64,000 nt of DNA from Sinohyriopsis cumingii (Eukaryota; Mollusca; Bivalvia; Unionida; Unionidae), in assembly GCA_028554795.2 (NCBI GenBank), contig CM068841.1:27893721-27957720 (forward strand). The letters run 5' to 3'. The position numbers were made by a program, and so were the translations under genes. Every line of letters starts with the position of its first letter. Within the stretch, counting starts at the first letter, position 1. Of this stretch, positions 46,134-61,100 are shown in pieces. Under the pieces are notes generated by a model. That model saw nothing but the letters and a program-made list of their open reading frames with translations. It did no database searches and was not told where the DNA came from.

Positions 46134-49100
46134 CTGCAAAAAGAAATACCAATGGTAAACCCGTGTAGTAAGTGTCAATTCAATAGCAATTCTTAAGTGA
46201 TGAAAATATTTGTTTTAAACATTTTCAAACTATAGCACAGTCAGGAAATTTTACAAATGAATAAATTCAGCATTTTTAAATGTGTAAAATGTTTCCATCA
46301 ATGAGAATGAATGTTTGACAAATTTGTTTGTTTTGTAGAATTTTGGAAATTGTAAAGCTTTGGGGAAAACTGAATGACAACTTATCCATGTATCAAAACT
46401 CACTTTTCTGTCCAAGAATCTGGAATACAACTGAGAATCTTCCTCCCAGTTGAGAGGCTGCTTCTCAAAAGTAGGCTTAGGAGGCTCCTCATCTAAAAAT
46501 AGTGTAACAATGCTTTAATAAGAAAAGAAGAAAAAGAAAGATAGTAGAAGGGGCCTGACATTGTGAATAGAGACTTGTTTTGTTTTTGGAATAAACCTGC
46601 TTATCAAGTATCAAGAAAATCTTTACATGACTAAAAATAAGTGTGTTAGACTCGGCTAATCAGATCCCTGATTAATATGTAAGGATCTCATTTCATACTG
46701 GACTTATCCAAAATTCATTCAATATTAAACGTGTCCAAAATATGTTTGATATGTTGATATAAGCTTTCATACAAAATGGTTTTAAAAATCTAGCCATAAG
46801 TAAAGCTTTAGTAGAAAGCTCATTAACATGCATAGATTTTAACCCTTTTATAAAATATTTCACTACATACACCTACATAAAGAAGTTTTATCACCATCTC
46901 TGTATAAACAGATTTTGTATAGGATGAGATTTGCAATCAATTATGTATATAATTAACTCAGTAATATCCAATGAGTTTGTATATTATGGTACTTATCTCT
47001 ATCTAAAGGTATGGGATAGAGTCCATTTTTTGAATGGTAGTTCCTAAACAGGCTATGTTGACTGGAGGTGTGTGTGTGTAAATATGTTGTTTTAATGAAG
47101 TATAATTCACTTGAATGGGTACCAGCATGAAAGCAATACGTCTGCCTCCACTTTAGATATGCTTAAAGCTGATTCAAACAAAGTCAAAGGAACTTTCTTC
47201 TCATTAACTTTTGAACAGATACACTAACTCAAGTTTGTTAATCCAAAACTTTTGAAATACTATAACTTTATTCAGAATGCAACCAGACTTATAGAACACA
47301 GAAGAAAGTGTTATCTTTGGGTCTTTCCTGTGAGTTAATCCAATAAATCAGCCCCCAAACATGTCCTGGTAACATACCTTGAGTGCTGGATTTCATTGAG
47401 TCACATTTTCTCTCATATATATTTTTGGAACATTCAGTTTTAGTGAAAATTTCACACAAGGAACTCAAGAAATACATGAACTGTCCAGGATGTTATGAAA
47501 ATATTTGCAGGCTCAGACTCAAACAACACAAAATGTAAGGTCTGAGCACTGGTCAATTTTTTTAAAGCTGAAACTGAGTTTTGATTAACAGAATGATTTT
47601 TATAAACTTCAGCCTGATGACCTAGGAGATACATGTGCATTGGTTTAACAACACGTCAGCACAATCCTGGCAATACAGTGCTGATCGAAAGGTAAATTAT
47701 ACAAATGTAAACAAAAATAACTGCAGACAAACTTTAGGTAGATAAACCCTTCCAAAATAAATGTAAACAAAAATAACTGCAGACAAACTTTAGGTAGATA
47801 AACCCTTCCAAAATAAATGTAAACAAGTAGTGCTAGCAAAAACAGCTAAAGATGTTCAAATTTATTAAAAGATATATTAAAAAAAGATAAAAGTAAAAAA
47901 TATAAAATCCTTAACATGCAGGGTCAAAATTTGTTATATAAACTACATTTGGAAAAAAAAAGTCCAAGCTTTTATCTGGCAGTACATAATCATACAGGTT
48001 CTTAAATGAGTTTACATAAAAAAAAACTTCTGTCTCCCTGGGTGATACACTCCATAAGAAGGTATTCCAGTGTCAGTGAACAATGGTCAAGCTTCAGAAA
48101 GCATGGATGAGTTGGGTATAAGCCTTGAGAAACACGAGTCCCTCAAAAAGATTGATGTTCTACTGGCAAATAAAATGTCCTGGGATCCAAGATTAGATTG
48201 TTCCTTCCCTGTAACTGCTGATTACTAAACCATCTCTAATTTTGAGAAACTCCAACAGACCAAATTTGGTAAAAAAAATACCTTTTTAAATGTCCAAGTT
48301 AAAAAATCAAACAATTACCTGTAAATGCATGGCAAACTTTTGGACACAATCATTGACCTTGAATGTGATATCAAGGATAGAAATTTATTCAACCTGACGC
48401 AATCTCAGTTTATACCCATCCGATTAGTTTAATTAATCTATATACTAATATATTTTCATAATTTACCTCTTTTTTCACTGATGTGGCAACACTCAAGGTA
48501 TTCATTAGATATATTCACAAACTGAATAATATGGTGAAGGTACATTCAAACTTGTTTATGTTGTCATATGTACAGCTGAGTCAAACCTCTGACCTTAAAA
48601 TTAATATCAATGTGCTTATCAATATCAGTTTGTTCATTGGAATATAACTTAAAATCCTGTCAAAACTCACTTGTATACATGCAACTCAAGTTATGGTCAT
48701 TAGCTCAGTGAAGTATAAATATGCAAGAAATGACCTTTGACTTAAAATCATTGCCAATTACATTGGGGTTTTACAAATCATTTTTAAAAGTACAGATGTG
48801 TTGGTGGTCAGATCTGTACTGTTTTCATTTTGGAACCAATTAAATATTACAAGAAATTTTTGTAGTGAAAACCCTATGTTAATGCCACTATTCATGCAAA
48901 AGGAATAGTGTTAACATTTTCAAAATGACTACTATGCAAAGATGCTGCCAGGAATTTTCTTAAGAGTGAGAGGTCCCCCACAACTATCTCCAGCAGGGGG
49001 GAAATCAGGGTGGGGTGGGGGGAAATAACAAATGGGAGCTGATGAGTGATGACATTATTATAAGGTATATGTATACCCAACTTAAAACAAGCATTTAATG

Positions 49101-52100
49101 ACTTTACAACACTTCTTTGACAACAAATATACAAAGTATCTGCATACCGAATTTAGTTTGCTGTGTTGGCAAATATTCCTTGCTTCTTATCACTCTGCTT
49201 CTTCATAACTTCTGAAAATGGGAAATGGTCAAATAACCCCCTTATATCTGAATAGTCATCAGTTTATTCACTGTCTGTGATGCTAACATCAGTGCCAATT
49301 CTGTTTTGTGAACTCAATCCCCTCTCACAATCTGCTGTCTGTAATGGAAGAACCACTGTAATTTTGGCCAATTTAAACAAATTAGGGAACTGGTCTTCAT
49401 CATATTCAAACAACTTTTGGCCAATTTAAACAAATTAGGGAACTGGTCTTCATCATATGCAAACAAGTTTTTCCACAACTCAATCATGTTGTTCTTACGA
49501 TATTTCTATTGTGGGGTCACATTTGTTGCAAAGCTGTATACCAGTGTTGTAGTTTTGATAAACAAAGGTTAACCTGTGCAACCGTTTTCGTCAATGAATG
49601 GATTATCTTTCTTATACTGACAACTGAAAACACTGAGCATCGCTCTCATTTTTAGTTCATTCCTGAACCATACATAGGTAATCAACTATGTCTTGGAATT
49701 TTGGTTCATTTTCTTCTTTGTTTCTCAGCCTATGGTTCCATGTGCTGCAGATGAGGTGCCCACTATTTCCATGTTATTAGTTTGGTGATGTCTTCAGTTC
49801 ACATTGGAATACACGAGCTTTCCTCTTGTTTTACAGTATCGACCATAGCTGATGATTTTACCATCAAGAAATTGGTTATTGTCCATTTGAACATCCATAA
49901 AACTCACTGTTTGTTACACTCTATACAATTCTGTTATATGTGTTCAATGAATCAGTTTGTTACACCCCTCGAGAAGACAATTTAATCTGAACCCCTTGAT
50001 AGGTTCTCCAAAAACAACAGATCATACCGATGCCTGTATTCAAACAATGAATCTACCTTAGCATAGCTGGACTGAGATCACTGGTCAAATGGATGACTAA
50101 GACTTCATTTGACAAGCCAATATTAAGCTATTTTGCCTTTAATAAAAAAGAAACAAACCAACCAACTAAAAAAAACAGTATGCACTGTGTACAACAAATT
50201 GCAGGGACAACAAATAATTTTGTGACCTTCCCCCATTAGTTTTGTAAGCTGTCTGACTTATGATCTGTTTGCAAGAGTACCATGATCCCACAGCCTGGCA
50301 GCAAATCTACACTATGGTGTCATGCTGGAGGTCAGATAAACAATTTTTTTATTCAGAACTAGTCACATGTTGCTACAATAGTGTTGTAGTGACAACCCCA
50401 TCCTGATGGCTGTCAAGACTGACTGTTTGGAGATTAGATCAGCATCATTTAAAAAACGAATAACTATATATTGCAAGAAGGATGCTTTCTTTAAAAATGC
50501 TGGTATGACCATCCAATTATGAATAGCACTTGTTGCAGTTATCAAACTTTGGAGGTTACATTGGCATTATTTTAATTTATGAGCAACTACATATAGAGAG
50601 AAATGATTCTGTGAAAACCTTATATCGATATGACCATCCCTTCAAAAGCAACAGTGATAATGAGATTTTTAAGATGTCTAAGACTGATCTGCATCATTTT
50701 CATTTAGGACCAACAAGACATCTTCTAGTCAAAATCTCATATCGATATGACCATCAAATCTGGTTTAAAGATAAGGATTTCAATAAGGTCACTATGGCAG
50801 ACATATTAGCAATCAGACTAGTACCATTATCATTTGGGACCAAGTAAGCAACATAATAAATCTTTCAGCGAAATCAACATGTTCACATGATCATCCATTT
50901 AGAAGCATTGATAATAAAGTGTTCAAGATCGTCAATAGAGCAGACATATTGGAATCAGATTAGCACCATTTTTATTCAGATCCAACAAGACATCATATCA
51001 AGTCTTTTAGTGAAACCCCCAAGACAATATGACTATTAAGTAGGAACAGCAATAACAAGATTTTCAATATGTACATTGTGGTGACAATAGTGAATGTACA
51101 ATTGACACCACTGTTAGGCCCAACGTGACACCATTGGAAGCCTATTGGTGAAAACCCATGCCAATATGGACATCCAATTAGGCATACTTTTAACATGATT
51201 GAAAGCTGGCCACCATGGCAGCCATATTGGAGATTAGGTCATCATTTTCACTTAAAACCACCTAAATAACATAATGAGTCTTTTGGCAAAAGCACCATGA
51301 TGATGTGACTTTCCATTCAGTAGGAGTAGAGATGATACAATTCTCAAGATGTCTGCCATAGTCACCTTACTTGACTTCAGCTGGGCACTATTTTCATTTT
51401 TAGGACCAACTAGACATCATAAAAAGTCTTTCAGTGAATAACCATGCTTATACGACCAAGTGTTCAGGATAGGTAACAGCAAGATTTTCAAGATGGCTAC
51501 TTTGAGTGCATATATTATGTCCAAGCAACTCCATTTTCATCTAGGACCAATTAGACCTCGGGATGAATTTAAGTGTGAAGTCTCATAGCAATCCTCCGAG
51601 TAGTTTAGGAGTAATGATAATAAAATTGTGCCAACAGATGGAGGAAAGACAGAGAGATGGATGGACAAAGGATAACAAACCATTATCTCTTCTAGTGCAT
51701 GACCACCAGAGTTATAAAAGCTCTAGAAGATATTTAATCATTACAGAGCAATGCAGGGTAAATAAATTCTTAATTTCAAAGATGTTGACTTTTAGAATTT
51801 ACCTCGGATGATTAGAGTTGGAGCTCGTACTAACTTCATGGTAACCGGGGAACCAACCTGTACTCTATGTGTCAGATGCCTATAAAATATGAAGAAGAGG
51901 TATAATAAAAGGCATTTTTATAGCCTTGAATTCAAATGAAGGGAATAATGTCAAAATCCGAAGAATAATAATGAAGGTGAGGGCAAATTTGTCATTACCA
52001 CTCAGGTGTCTTTTAAACAGAAGAATAGTACTGCACTGTCCATAATGTTTAATACCCTCTCATTTTTTACCATAATCCATACAAGTCATCATAATTTACT

Positions 52101-55100
52101 ACTTTACCTTTATTTTACTAAACACTTTGTATCCTTATTCAGATCTTGCCAATATCTGTACACAAGTATTGGTGTAAAAGAATAGACCTGTAATTATTTA
52201 TACATATCTAAAAATATTTTTTAAAAGCTGTTGTAGGAAATATTTAGTATAATACTTCTCCTATTATACACCTGCATTGGTACACATATTATAATGCTTT
52301 TACATAATAATGTATACATCCCTGTGGCTTCCCTGAATGCATGGGGATACTGTGTTATATGAAACATACATAACATGATAGCCTTTACAGTGAAAATTGT
52401 ACCAGAACTTCTGAAATTCTCATCAAGCACCAGGGTGGGTGGATAGGGAAGAGGTTATTTTACATAAGGCTAGTTGTTTTAATGTATTTTCTGCAGTATA
52501 CTTTGCATAGATATGGTTCCAACAGCATTCCTAGGTCAATCTTTGCCAATCCTGAAATTTGTCCCTGGAATACATATGCTCCATGCATCAAGCTGCTGGG
52601 TACTTTATTTGCCAAAGAGAAAAATTATGTACCCAGTTTCCTTGAAAATAATTAAAGGGTAGTACAGTTACTGTCCTGTCAAGAACAATATCTATTTTCA
52701 TTAACAGTGACCATGAACTTCAAACTCCCAAAATCAGCTGGGCTTTTTATTATGTAAAAGAATTACAATATATGTACTGAGTTTTGCTAAAAAAATTTTG
52801 AAGAAAAGTCATTTTAACCTTGAAGTAATTATACCAAGCCAAATACCTGCATTATCTTGTATAAACTTAAAACAACTTAAAGACCTAATAATGTTTCCTA
52901 CCTTAAATATTCTCAGCATGCTTTTTATGTTTTCTAATTTCATGGTGTTTGTTTTTGTAATCATATCATTATTTGTTTTTTATCTTATAGGTGTTGTCTA
53001 ATGTTGTAAAGTATTTACAGCTTCTAAAGATTAGGCACTATACAAAGTCCTCATTATTATTATTATTATAAATTAAAAATGCTTAAACAGAAGTTTCTCA
53101 CATCAACATAACAATACTTCTTTATATAGCAATTGAGTCAACCTAAGCATAAATGCTGTATCAGGCTTAAGAAACAATGAACTAGAGGATGGCATAAAAA
53201 AAAATACAGCATTATTATTTTACCCATAAATAAATGTTTTCCGACAAATTAAAAAAATAATGAAAACAAAGAATTTTCTCCAAAAAAAAGCTTAAAAATG
53301 ATTTTTTTAAAAATGTACCATAATATAAATGAGATATTTTCAGCAATAGGACTTTAATGCTTAGGACTGCTCATACAGAAATGTTAAATGTCAGAACCCA
53401 CTTTTTGCCTGCAAGTTCAACCCTAACCAAATTGTGCAACTGCAGAGTGAAACCCCAAATGCTCTGATAGATTATGTTAGCTTTAATGATTGCACATTTT
53501 TCTCTTTTTGTTAATACATGTTTCTTTTTGTAATAAAATGTATACAATTTCACATGACTTGATAATACTATTTTTTCTTATAATCATAAGTCTACACCAA
53601 CTGACTTATGAAAAGCCTACTATGAAGTCCATACCTACATTGGATAATGCAAAAGCTTAAAGTGGGCATGATATGACATACAGTGGAACCCCGCTATAAC
53701 GCGCCCCGCCATAACGCGAATTCGGATATAACGCGGTCGTAGCATGGCTCCCGAAATTTCGTATATTCATTCACACATGAAAAAAAAAATTTGGAGAAAA
53801 GTAAAAAAAACAAAACAAGAAATTAACTTCATTTTGGGCATGAGATTAGTTGTGACTTTTAAAATAATATGATCGTGGCATGGTTCCTGAAATTTAAATT
53901 CATTTACGTGTATTTTTATCGGACTGTGAAAATATTTGTTTAACGTACGAGAAATAGTGTGTAAAACGTTTATTATAATTTGGTGGAAGAATTCGCGTAT
54001 GACTTTTAATAATAAACGATCGGAACTTAACAATTTATCCAGGTTCTTTAAGTGATTTTGGAGAAGTGATCGTGTATGAATTCTAAAATAATACGATATA
54101 TATAACGTACGAGAAATAGTGTGTACAACGCTTGGCTTCTGAAATTTATCAATTTGAACAGGTTGTGGTGAAGCTCCATATTCTACTCTAGAAGAGAAAA
54201 CTGGTTTCATTAGGTTTTTGAATAGTTAAGCCGAAGTAAACATTATCGGAAGTGTTACTTATTACGGATCCATGAGTAAAGCCAGTAAATCGTCTTTGTG
54301 ATTGTCTTCCATGAAATCTGTATACAGTCGTTGCTCAAACAATAGCCGACATGGGCTTCTTATTTAACTGCAATCACAGCCAAGCAGCAGACAAAGCTGT
54401 GGTTGATACAAGAGTCGCACAATTTAATAAACATCAAAGGACGAAAGCCGCCAACATGTGTGCTGTGCTTGGCGGTGTGATCAAACAACAAACAGTTGAA
54501 AGTAAATAATATCCAATACAGACACCGTATGTAGACCCGGGAATAGCTGCATGCAATGACCGTACGATATCAGACGGCAAGTAAATGGTTTCAATATTTT
54601 GTTCATCCTATATTTTACACGACGAATTCAGACTATTACAAAATTATTGAATATTTTAAATCTGTACGATTTTCAATGAAATTACATCCATTATGGATGA
54701 ACTGCATGCCACGACGGCACGGTAGCATACGGTGTTGATACACTTTTCATGATATAGCGATAGTCTGGTATTATCGGTCAATCTGTATTATCGTTCAAAC
54801 AAATAAAAATTAGTAAATGTTTTTAATGCACAGTAATAACCTATAAATATATTAACCATCGATTATTTTGAATATATCTTAATTAATGCATTCCAGTTAA
54901 TATTCATCTGATGATAAGCCGACTTTTGATCATTGCACATGTATACACGTATATGTTCTCGGAAAAAAAGTTAAATATTGTAAAACCCCGCATTAACGCG
55001 ACCCCGCTTTTAACGCGATCCGATTTTATGGACCCCGATCATCGCGTTGTAGCGGGGTTCCACTGTACCTTAAATGGAAAATTTTAAGTCCACACAATAC

Positions 55101-58100
55101 AGTATTCAAATCTATGAACAGTTTGGAATAAATGAATTAATTCTGTGCATGTGTATTACAGTATGATGATTTTTCTAAACATTTAGTTTGACCAAACTGA
55201 GGTCCTGCCATTAAAATGATGTTGTCTCCAATGCCCTTAACATTTTACCCACCTTTAAATAGGCTAAAACAAAAGTGAACCCTACAATGACATGCATAAA
55301 ATTCAAGTCAGAATGTTGCTATTTAATATCAGTGGCTATTGTGTAAATGTGTCATTTACCCTGTGCAAAATATTATTAGGAGGTGAACCCAATCTATTTT
55401 TGGGAATGAAGCTACTGACCCCTAAATCAAACAATTTATTCCTGTGGTTGATGGAAACAAATTAATGTACCTAAAGATCCTTGAAGTTTGAAACCTAACA
55501 CTCAGAACCCTACAGACAGCATTATAATGTGGCAATATTATATATATATCTGGCATTCATGAAGCAGACAGTCAGTTTAATCTGACAAAATACATTAGGA
55601 ACTATTTCATTATATCTGACAGTGTGATAAAAAAAATCAAATTCAATTCTGTATTTTTGTTATAAAATTCCCTAACCTACTGCAAAGGAAAGCATTTTTC
55701 TTTGTAAAAGACAGGCAAGCTGATTGTCGTACAACTGAACCATGGCATTGACACAGCAAGTAAAGTGAGTGTCTAAACTTTTCAAAGATCACACATACCT
55801 GGCTGTAACATTATTAAAGCTTTAAAGAAATATAGTGATAGGCACTACGAAAACCTGGGCAAAAACCTTAAGGACAACAAACAAATTACATTTTGTAGTC
55901 CTTATGCATATCCACTAATCCTTATGAATGTAAGCAAACATGATAAGGTGGGTTCTAGTGGCATTCCACATTTCCTTACACCCACTGTACCCCTGCTAAA
56001 AATTCTGAAACTGTGTAAGTCGTGAGCTGCATTCAGAGGGCAAAGTTTTATGATTTTATTATTGCTCTTTCAATAATTTATTTTCTGTCAAAAAATAAAT
56101 ACAACTTTAAAATAAGCATGCAAATAACTGGTGGAATTTGTTAACAGAAACTATTTAGTATGATCTCAGCTTGATTTTTATACAATGTTGGTACTTTGCA
56201 TTGCAACTGCTGGTGGTGTGATCAATGATGGTACTTTGCATTGTGACTGCTGGTGGTGTGAGTCAATGGATGGGTAGGTACTATAAAATAAAAATAATCT
56301 CATCATTAGGCTGGACCACTCAATGTTCTAAGTCCATGCCACACCATCATCATCTTTTTATCTATGGGAGGTGAACTATCTAAAATTCTCAACATTTTGA
56401 CAATCAGATGGCAGTTCCCATTCAATGACGAGGTATATTTGGCTTATTTGGAACCCCTCAGATTGGTCTAGTGCATAGTCTTTCAAACCCTTTAAAATAA
56501 TATTGTACATATGCAAAAACTCAAAAGACAATGAGGAGGCGCTCACCAGTTATTATGTACTTTTGAGAGAGTGACGTATGTATGGTGAAGTTGTTTGCAT
56601 ATAAAACATGCACAATGGAGAGAATGTTGGCATACATCTATGCTACATTAATGTAATGTGGATGATATTTCTTTGGATATTGTAATTTTGGAAATTGTAC
56701 ATGATCTAAAAACACTGCTAACTAAAATGACTGCTCCCTTGAGCTAAAAAATCAGCCTGAATTAGTCTAAAGTACACTATTCATAGCAGCTATTAAAATA
56801 GGGAAAATAAATTTTCCCAGACTAGACAATACCAGCTTCTGAAAGTGCAATGAATAAATTATCAAATATATAAAACGTAAAAAAAAGTTATCAGCTCTTT
56901 TTCATACATTTTACCTCTGAAGTTCAGGAAGTGAAAATGACCAAGTGGAGCTAGCACTTTTTTGAAAGGTGCACATCTGGAGTAAGGCCAAGCTGTATAT
57001 TATATAACCCATATTACACCCATCAATCATATACCAAAATAAAGGGAATTAAAGGTTCTTTGAATTATACCTAAGATATACAAGGTCTTTTTTTAAATAG
57101 CCAGTATAACCAGTGACAAAAGCCGAAGAAATTCTTTTTCTTTAAAATTCTAACCCTATGCAAAATATGAAACTGTAGAGCAACACCTGATGCATTGTGA
57201 TGGATGTTTTGGTTGGATTGATCATAATGATTTCCTGCATACTGAAGCACCTACATAACACTGACTTCAGATCTGTTAATCTGATAAAGATTCTGTTCAT
57301 ACTAGTTTAACATAAAATGGATAAAAATTAATAACAAAGATTGCATTCTCACGAGCATCACCAGCAATCAATTACAATGAATTATAAATCAATCAATGAA
57401 CATGTAACTTGTGTGTGTGTGTGTTGTTTGCCATCTTTCACTGATTTAGGCTTCATTTTTTCACTAGTCAGAAGGACTACCCACATTTTGGCATTTAGTT
57501 GTCTTTACAAAAGTTATAAGTCTCAGGATAATGGGCAACTGTTATGCCGAACCCTGTAGTATAAACAAAGGAGATAATGTGGTAAGGTTTCATGTTAGAT
57601 CCACAAGTTTATTGTGGACTTATATTTAAAGGTATAAAGAAATTCAACTGACCATGAGATGACCTAGTACAGTTGATACACTTTCAAGTCTTTGATTTAT
57701 ATTCACATTTTTTTTCTTTCCCTTTCTGTTTAAATCTATCTGTCAAGCATATAAACACCTGGATAATTCCGTTTCCTCTTTCTGCTCATAGATTCCTATC
57801 TATTTTATTTCTTTTTACAAGCAATCATATACATGTTTTATAAGCAAAATATTTGGAACTAACCCATCTTCCATGAAATAAGACTGCCATGTTGTAGGCA
57901 GGTCTACAACTGAGTTAATGGTTCTCTCAATGCCATAAACCTTCAACTCTGTGCTGTCAACTGTCTGAGTTCTGTCCTCCAGTTTTTGCTGTCCAAAAGA
58001 AAAGGAAATAATATAAAAATAATAATGATAAAGATAAAACCCTGAGAATGATCATAAATGCATAATACCCACTGTTAATAATTTTTAAATTTTCATTGTA

Positions 58101-61100
58101 AATTTTTACAATTTTGTCAATTTCACAATTATTTTAAAACCAAGCCCTGTGATTTCATTTTTTAAATTGGTGACCTGATCACAAAAAAGAACAAAATTAA
58201 ACTTTGTGGAAATATAATCCATTATTTAATATTTTAAAAGATTATGTTCATCATTACCTTTAGCTTTTAATGAAAATATTACACATGTGGTTAGTCAAAG
58301 TCATCTGAGGGCATAAGAATGAATCCAATGGATGTTTAAATAACATAATCTGGGTCTAAATAAAGTCTATTCCATTGAAAACTATGTAGTACCAAGGGAA
58401 GGTGGTTATATATACCAGGGTACTCAGATTTATTCAAGAGATCATATGAACATCAGACTGCATTCTAAATTGCATCTGTCTGTGACTATTTCACAATGGA
58501 TGTGCCTTCTTTGGATCCCAAGTTTGTTTTAAATGAAAAACCCTAAATTAGAAATGGCTATAGGTCAAAGTTATGTTTTGGATTAACCAATGTTCTTATA
58601 ATTTTGAGTAATCTCTTGTCATTCCTTAAGATTATCAGATGATTCTTCAAATACAACCACTAAATGTAATCTCTTGAAATTATTGCAGAAAAGAAATCTG
58701 TTCCTTGAAAAGTAATTCTTCAAGGCATCTGCTTAAAACATTTTAAGAAACACAAAATATAAGTATAGTTTTTCTAAATTTCACTGTTACAAATAGTATA
58801 ATTATAGGTTACTGCATTGGTATGGGAAAATAGGAACGAGTTTTCGGAATGAATACTGCACGAACTTGTGAGTGCAGTATATCCTTCCGAAAAAACGAGT
58901 TCCTATTTTCCCATACAAATGCAGTAATCTTTTTATTATATGCTCATTTTTTTATTCAACCTAAGGTTAAATTATATAAACAAAATACACTACAAGAAAC
59001 AACGTAAATGAATGAATGCCGTATTCCAAACTAAATACACAAGCGCAGATTTGACATTACAAAATGACATCATTATTAATGCGCACATAGCTCCGCCCAG
59101 ATATATTTGAACTTAGTCGCGCGGTCGACATAACTTTCGAAAGAAAATGACGTCTAGTTAAAATTGAAATTTGCAGTCATATTGTGAATGAATGCGCATT
59201 GCAACAACTTTTCCATTTGATCTGGAGTGAATGTATTTTTGGTATTTTGTTTCGATTCAATGGATGTTTGTGATTTTGGACTGGATTCATCTGTGCAAAT
59301 TATACATGAAATTCATCGGATTGAAGTGGCGCGGGAGAAGCGTATTTACGTCTGCAAATGTGTTTCTGTTTCTGTCACTGAATGTTTGAAATTATAACGT
59401 GGGAAAATATGAAGTTTTTCAATTGCAATTTTCAAAAGAACGCTATGGAATTTAATGTGTATTTCATTTTGAGTGCAGTAAGGAGGATGCAATTGGACTT
59501 ATAGAAATTACAACACACTTTTGAAATGTGTAATCCAGATTGAAAACCTATGACGTGGCTCATGTAATTCCGATTTGCAGAATTAAGAAAAAACATTTTG
59601 AGGAAATTCAGGATGTAAAACTGTAAGTATATTTTATTTTGCCATTCTTATCACCACATAAAGAATACACTATATTCCTTGTCAGTTGTATGTTATTTGT
59701 AAGGACATGATCGTCCGTCTTTTATATAATGTAGCTAGCCTAAATCCGTAACATTGTATCAACGCGGAATGTGCCAAAACAGCTGGGTTTTTTGTGTGTG
59801 TACAGTCTACAAAACATGTTTTAGTTCATTCAGAAACAAATTTAAATAACCACAACGTAAAGAGCCTCTTACACGAGTGTATATGATTTGTTTACAAATC
59901 AAAAGTGCTGGTGTCTGCATCTTTGCTTGTTTACAATAGAAAGTAGTGCTTGTTTACAATAGAAAGTAAAAAGTATCGGGGAATACTGAACGATTCCGAC
60001 AATGTAAAGTTAACGGGGGAAAAAATGAGCATATAATAACTGGAATTATTCTAGCTATATATATCAAAGTGTTTACTTACAAAAGTAGCTGGACAGAGGT
60101 TAGTATCCGAGTCAAATGAAATCACTTGCATATTTTCTGGTATTCCTTTGGTAATCAAAAGCCTGTGCAGTAACAGATTGGCCCCTGAAATAATAATCTT
60201 AAGTCTGACTAGTGCATTAAAGATTGGCCACAGAAACAACAATAAAAAACCTGTACAGTAAGAATTTGGCCCCTGTTTGTGCACTAATAGATTGGCCAAT
60301 GAAATAATAATCCAAAACCTGTGCAATAACTGACTGGCCTCTGAAATAATAATCCAAAACCTGTGCTCAATGGGCCCTAAACAAATAAACAAACATCTAT
60401 GTAGTAACAGACTGACTTCTGAAATAATAATCAAAAACCTGTGCACTAACTGACTGGCCTCTGAAATAATAATCAAAAACCTGTGCATTAACTGACTGGC
60501 CCCTGAAATAATAATCAAAAACCAGTGCAATAACAGATTGGGCCCTAAACAAATAAACAAACATCTAAAAAGTAACAGACTGACTTCTGAAATAAAAATC
60601 AAAAAGCTGTGCAGTAAGAGACTGACCCCTGAAATAATAATTAAAAACCTGTGCAGCAATAGATTGGCCCCTGAAATAATAATCAAAAACCTGTATATAC
60701 GCAACTGGCTCCCTGAAAAAATAATCAAAAACACATGTAAAAATAGATTAGCCTCTGAAATCAGATTAAAAAACCTGTGCAGTAATATATTTCCTATGGG
60801 ATAATAATCCAAAGCCTAATTATAAACAAATTTGCCCTTGAAGCAATAATCAAAAGTTTGGGTAGTAACAGACTAGCCCCTGAAATAACAATCAAAAACC
60901 TGACAGTAACAGTCTGACTTCTTAAACAATATTCTAAAGATAAATTTAATCAATAAATTTAAAGTTCATTAAAAAAAATCAAGCATCTATTAATTAAAAA
61001 GATTCTAAAATGTATTTATTTCAATGATAGCTACTTGGATAACTACTTTGTACATGTGATACCCAAACCAAGAATTATAGGTTACTGCATTGGTATGGGA

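Noticed and set aside
50530-50847. 105-codon ORF
   Set aside because: Made of the degenerate ~135-bp repeat; neighbouring copies are not open.
53767-54210. 147-codon minus ORF inside the pogo-like element
   Set aside because: No transposase or other domain visible; it includes the element's subterminal and internal repeats.
60051-60812. 253-codon minus-strand ORF
   Set aside because: Apart from the genuine 65-nt CATIP-like exon it is the 42-bp minisatellite in frame.
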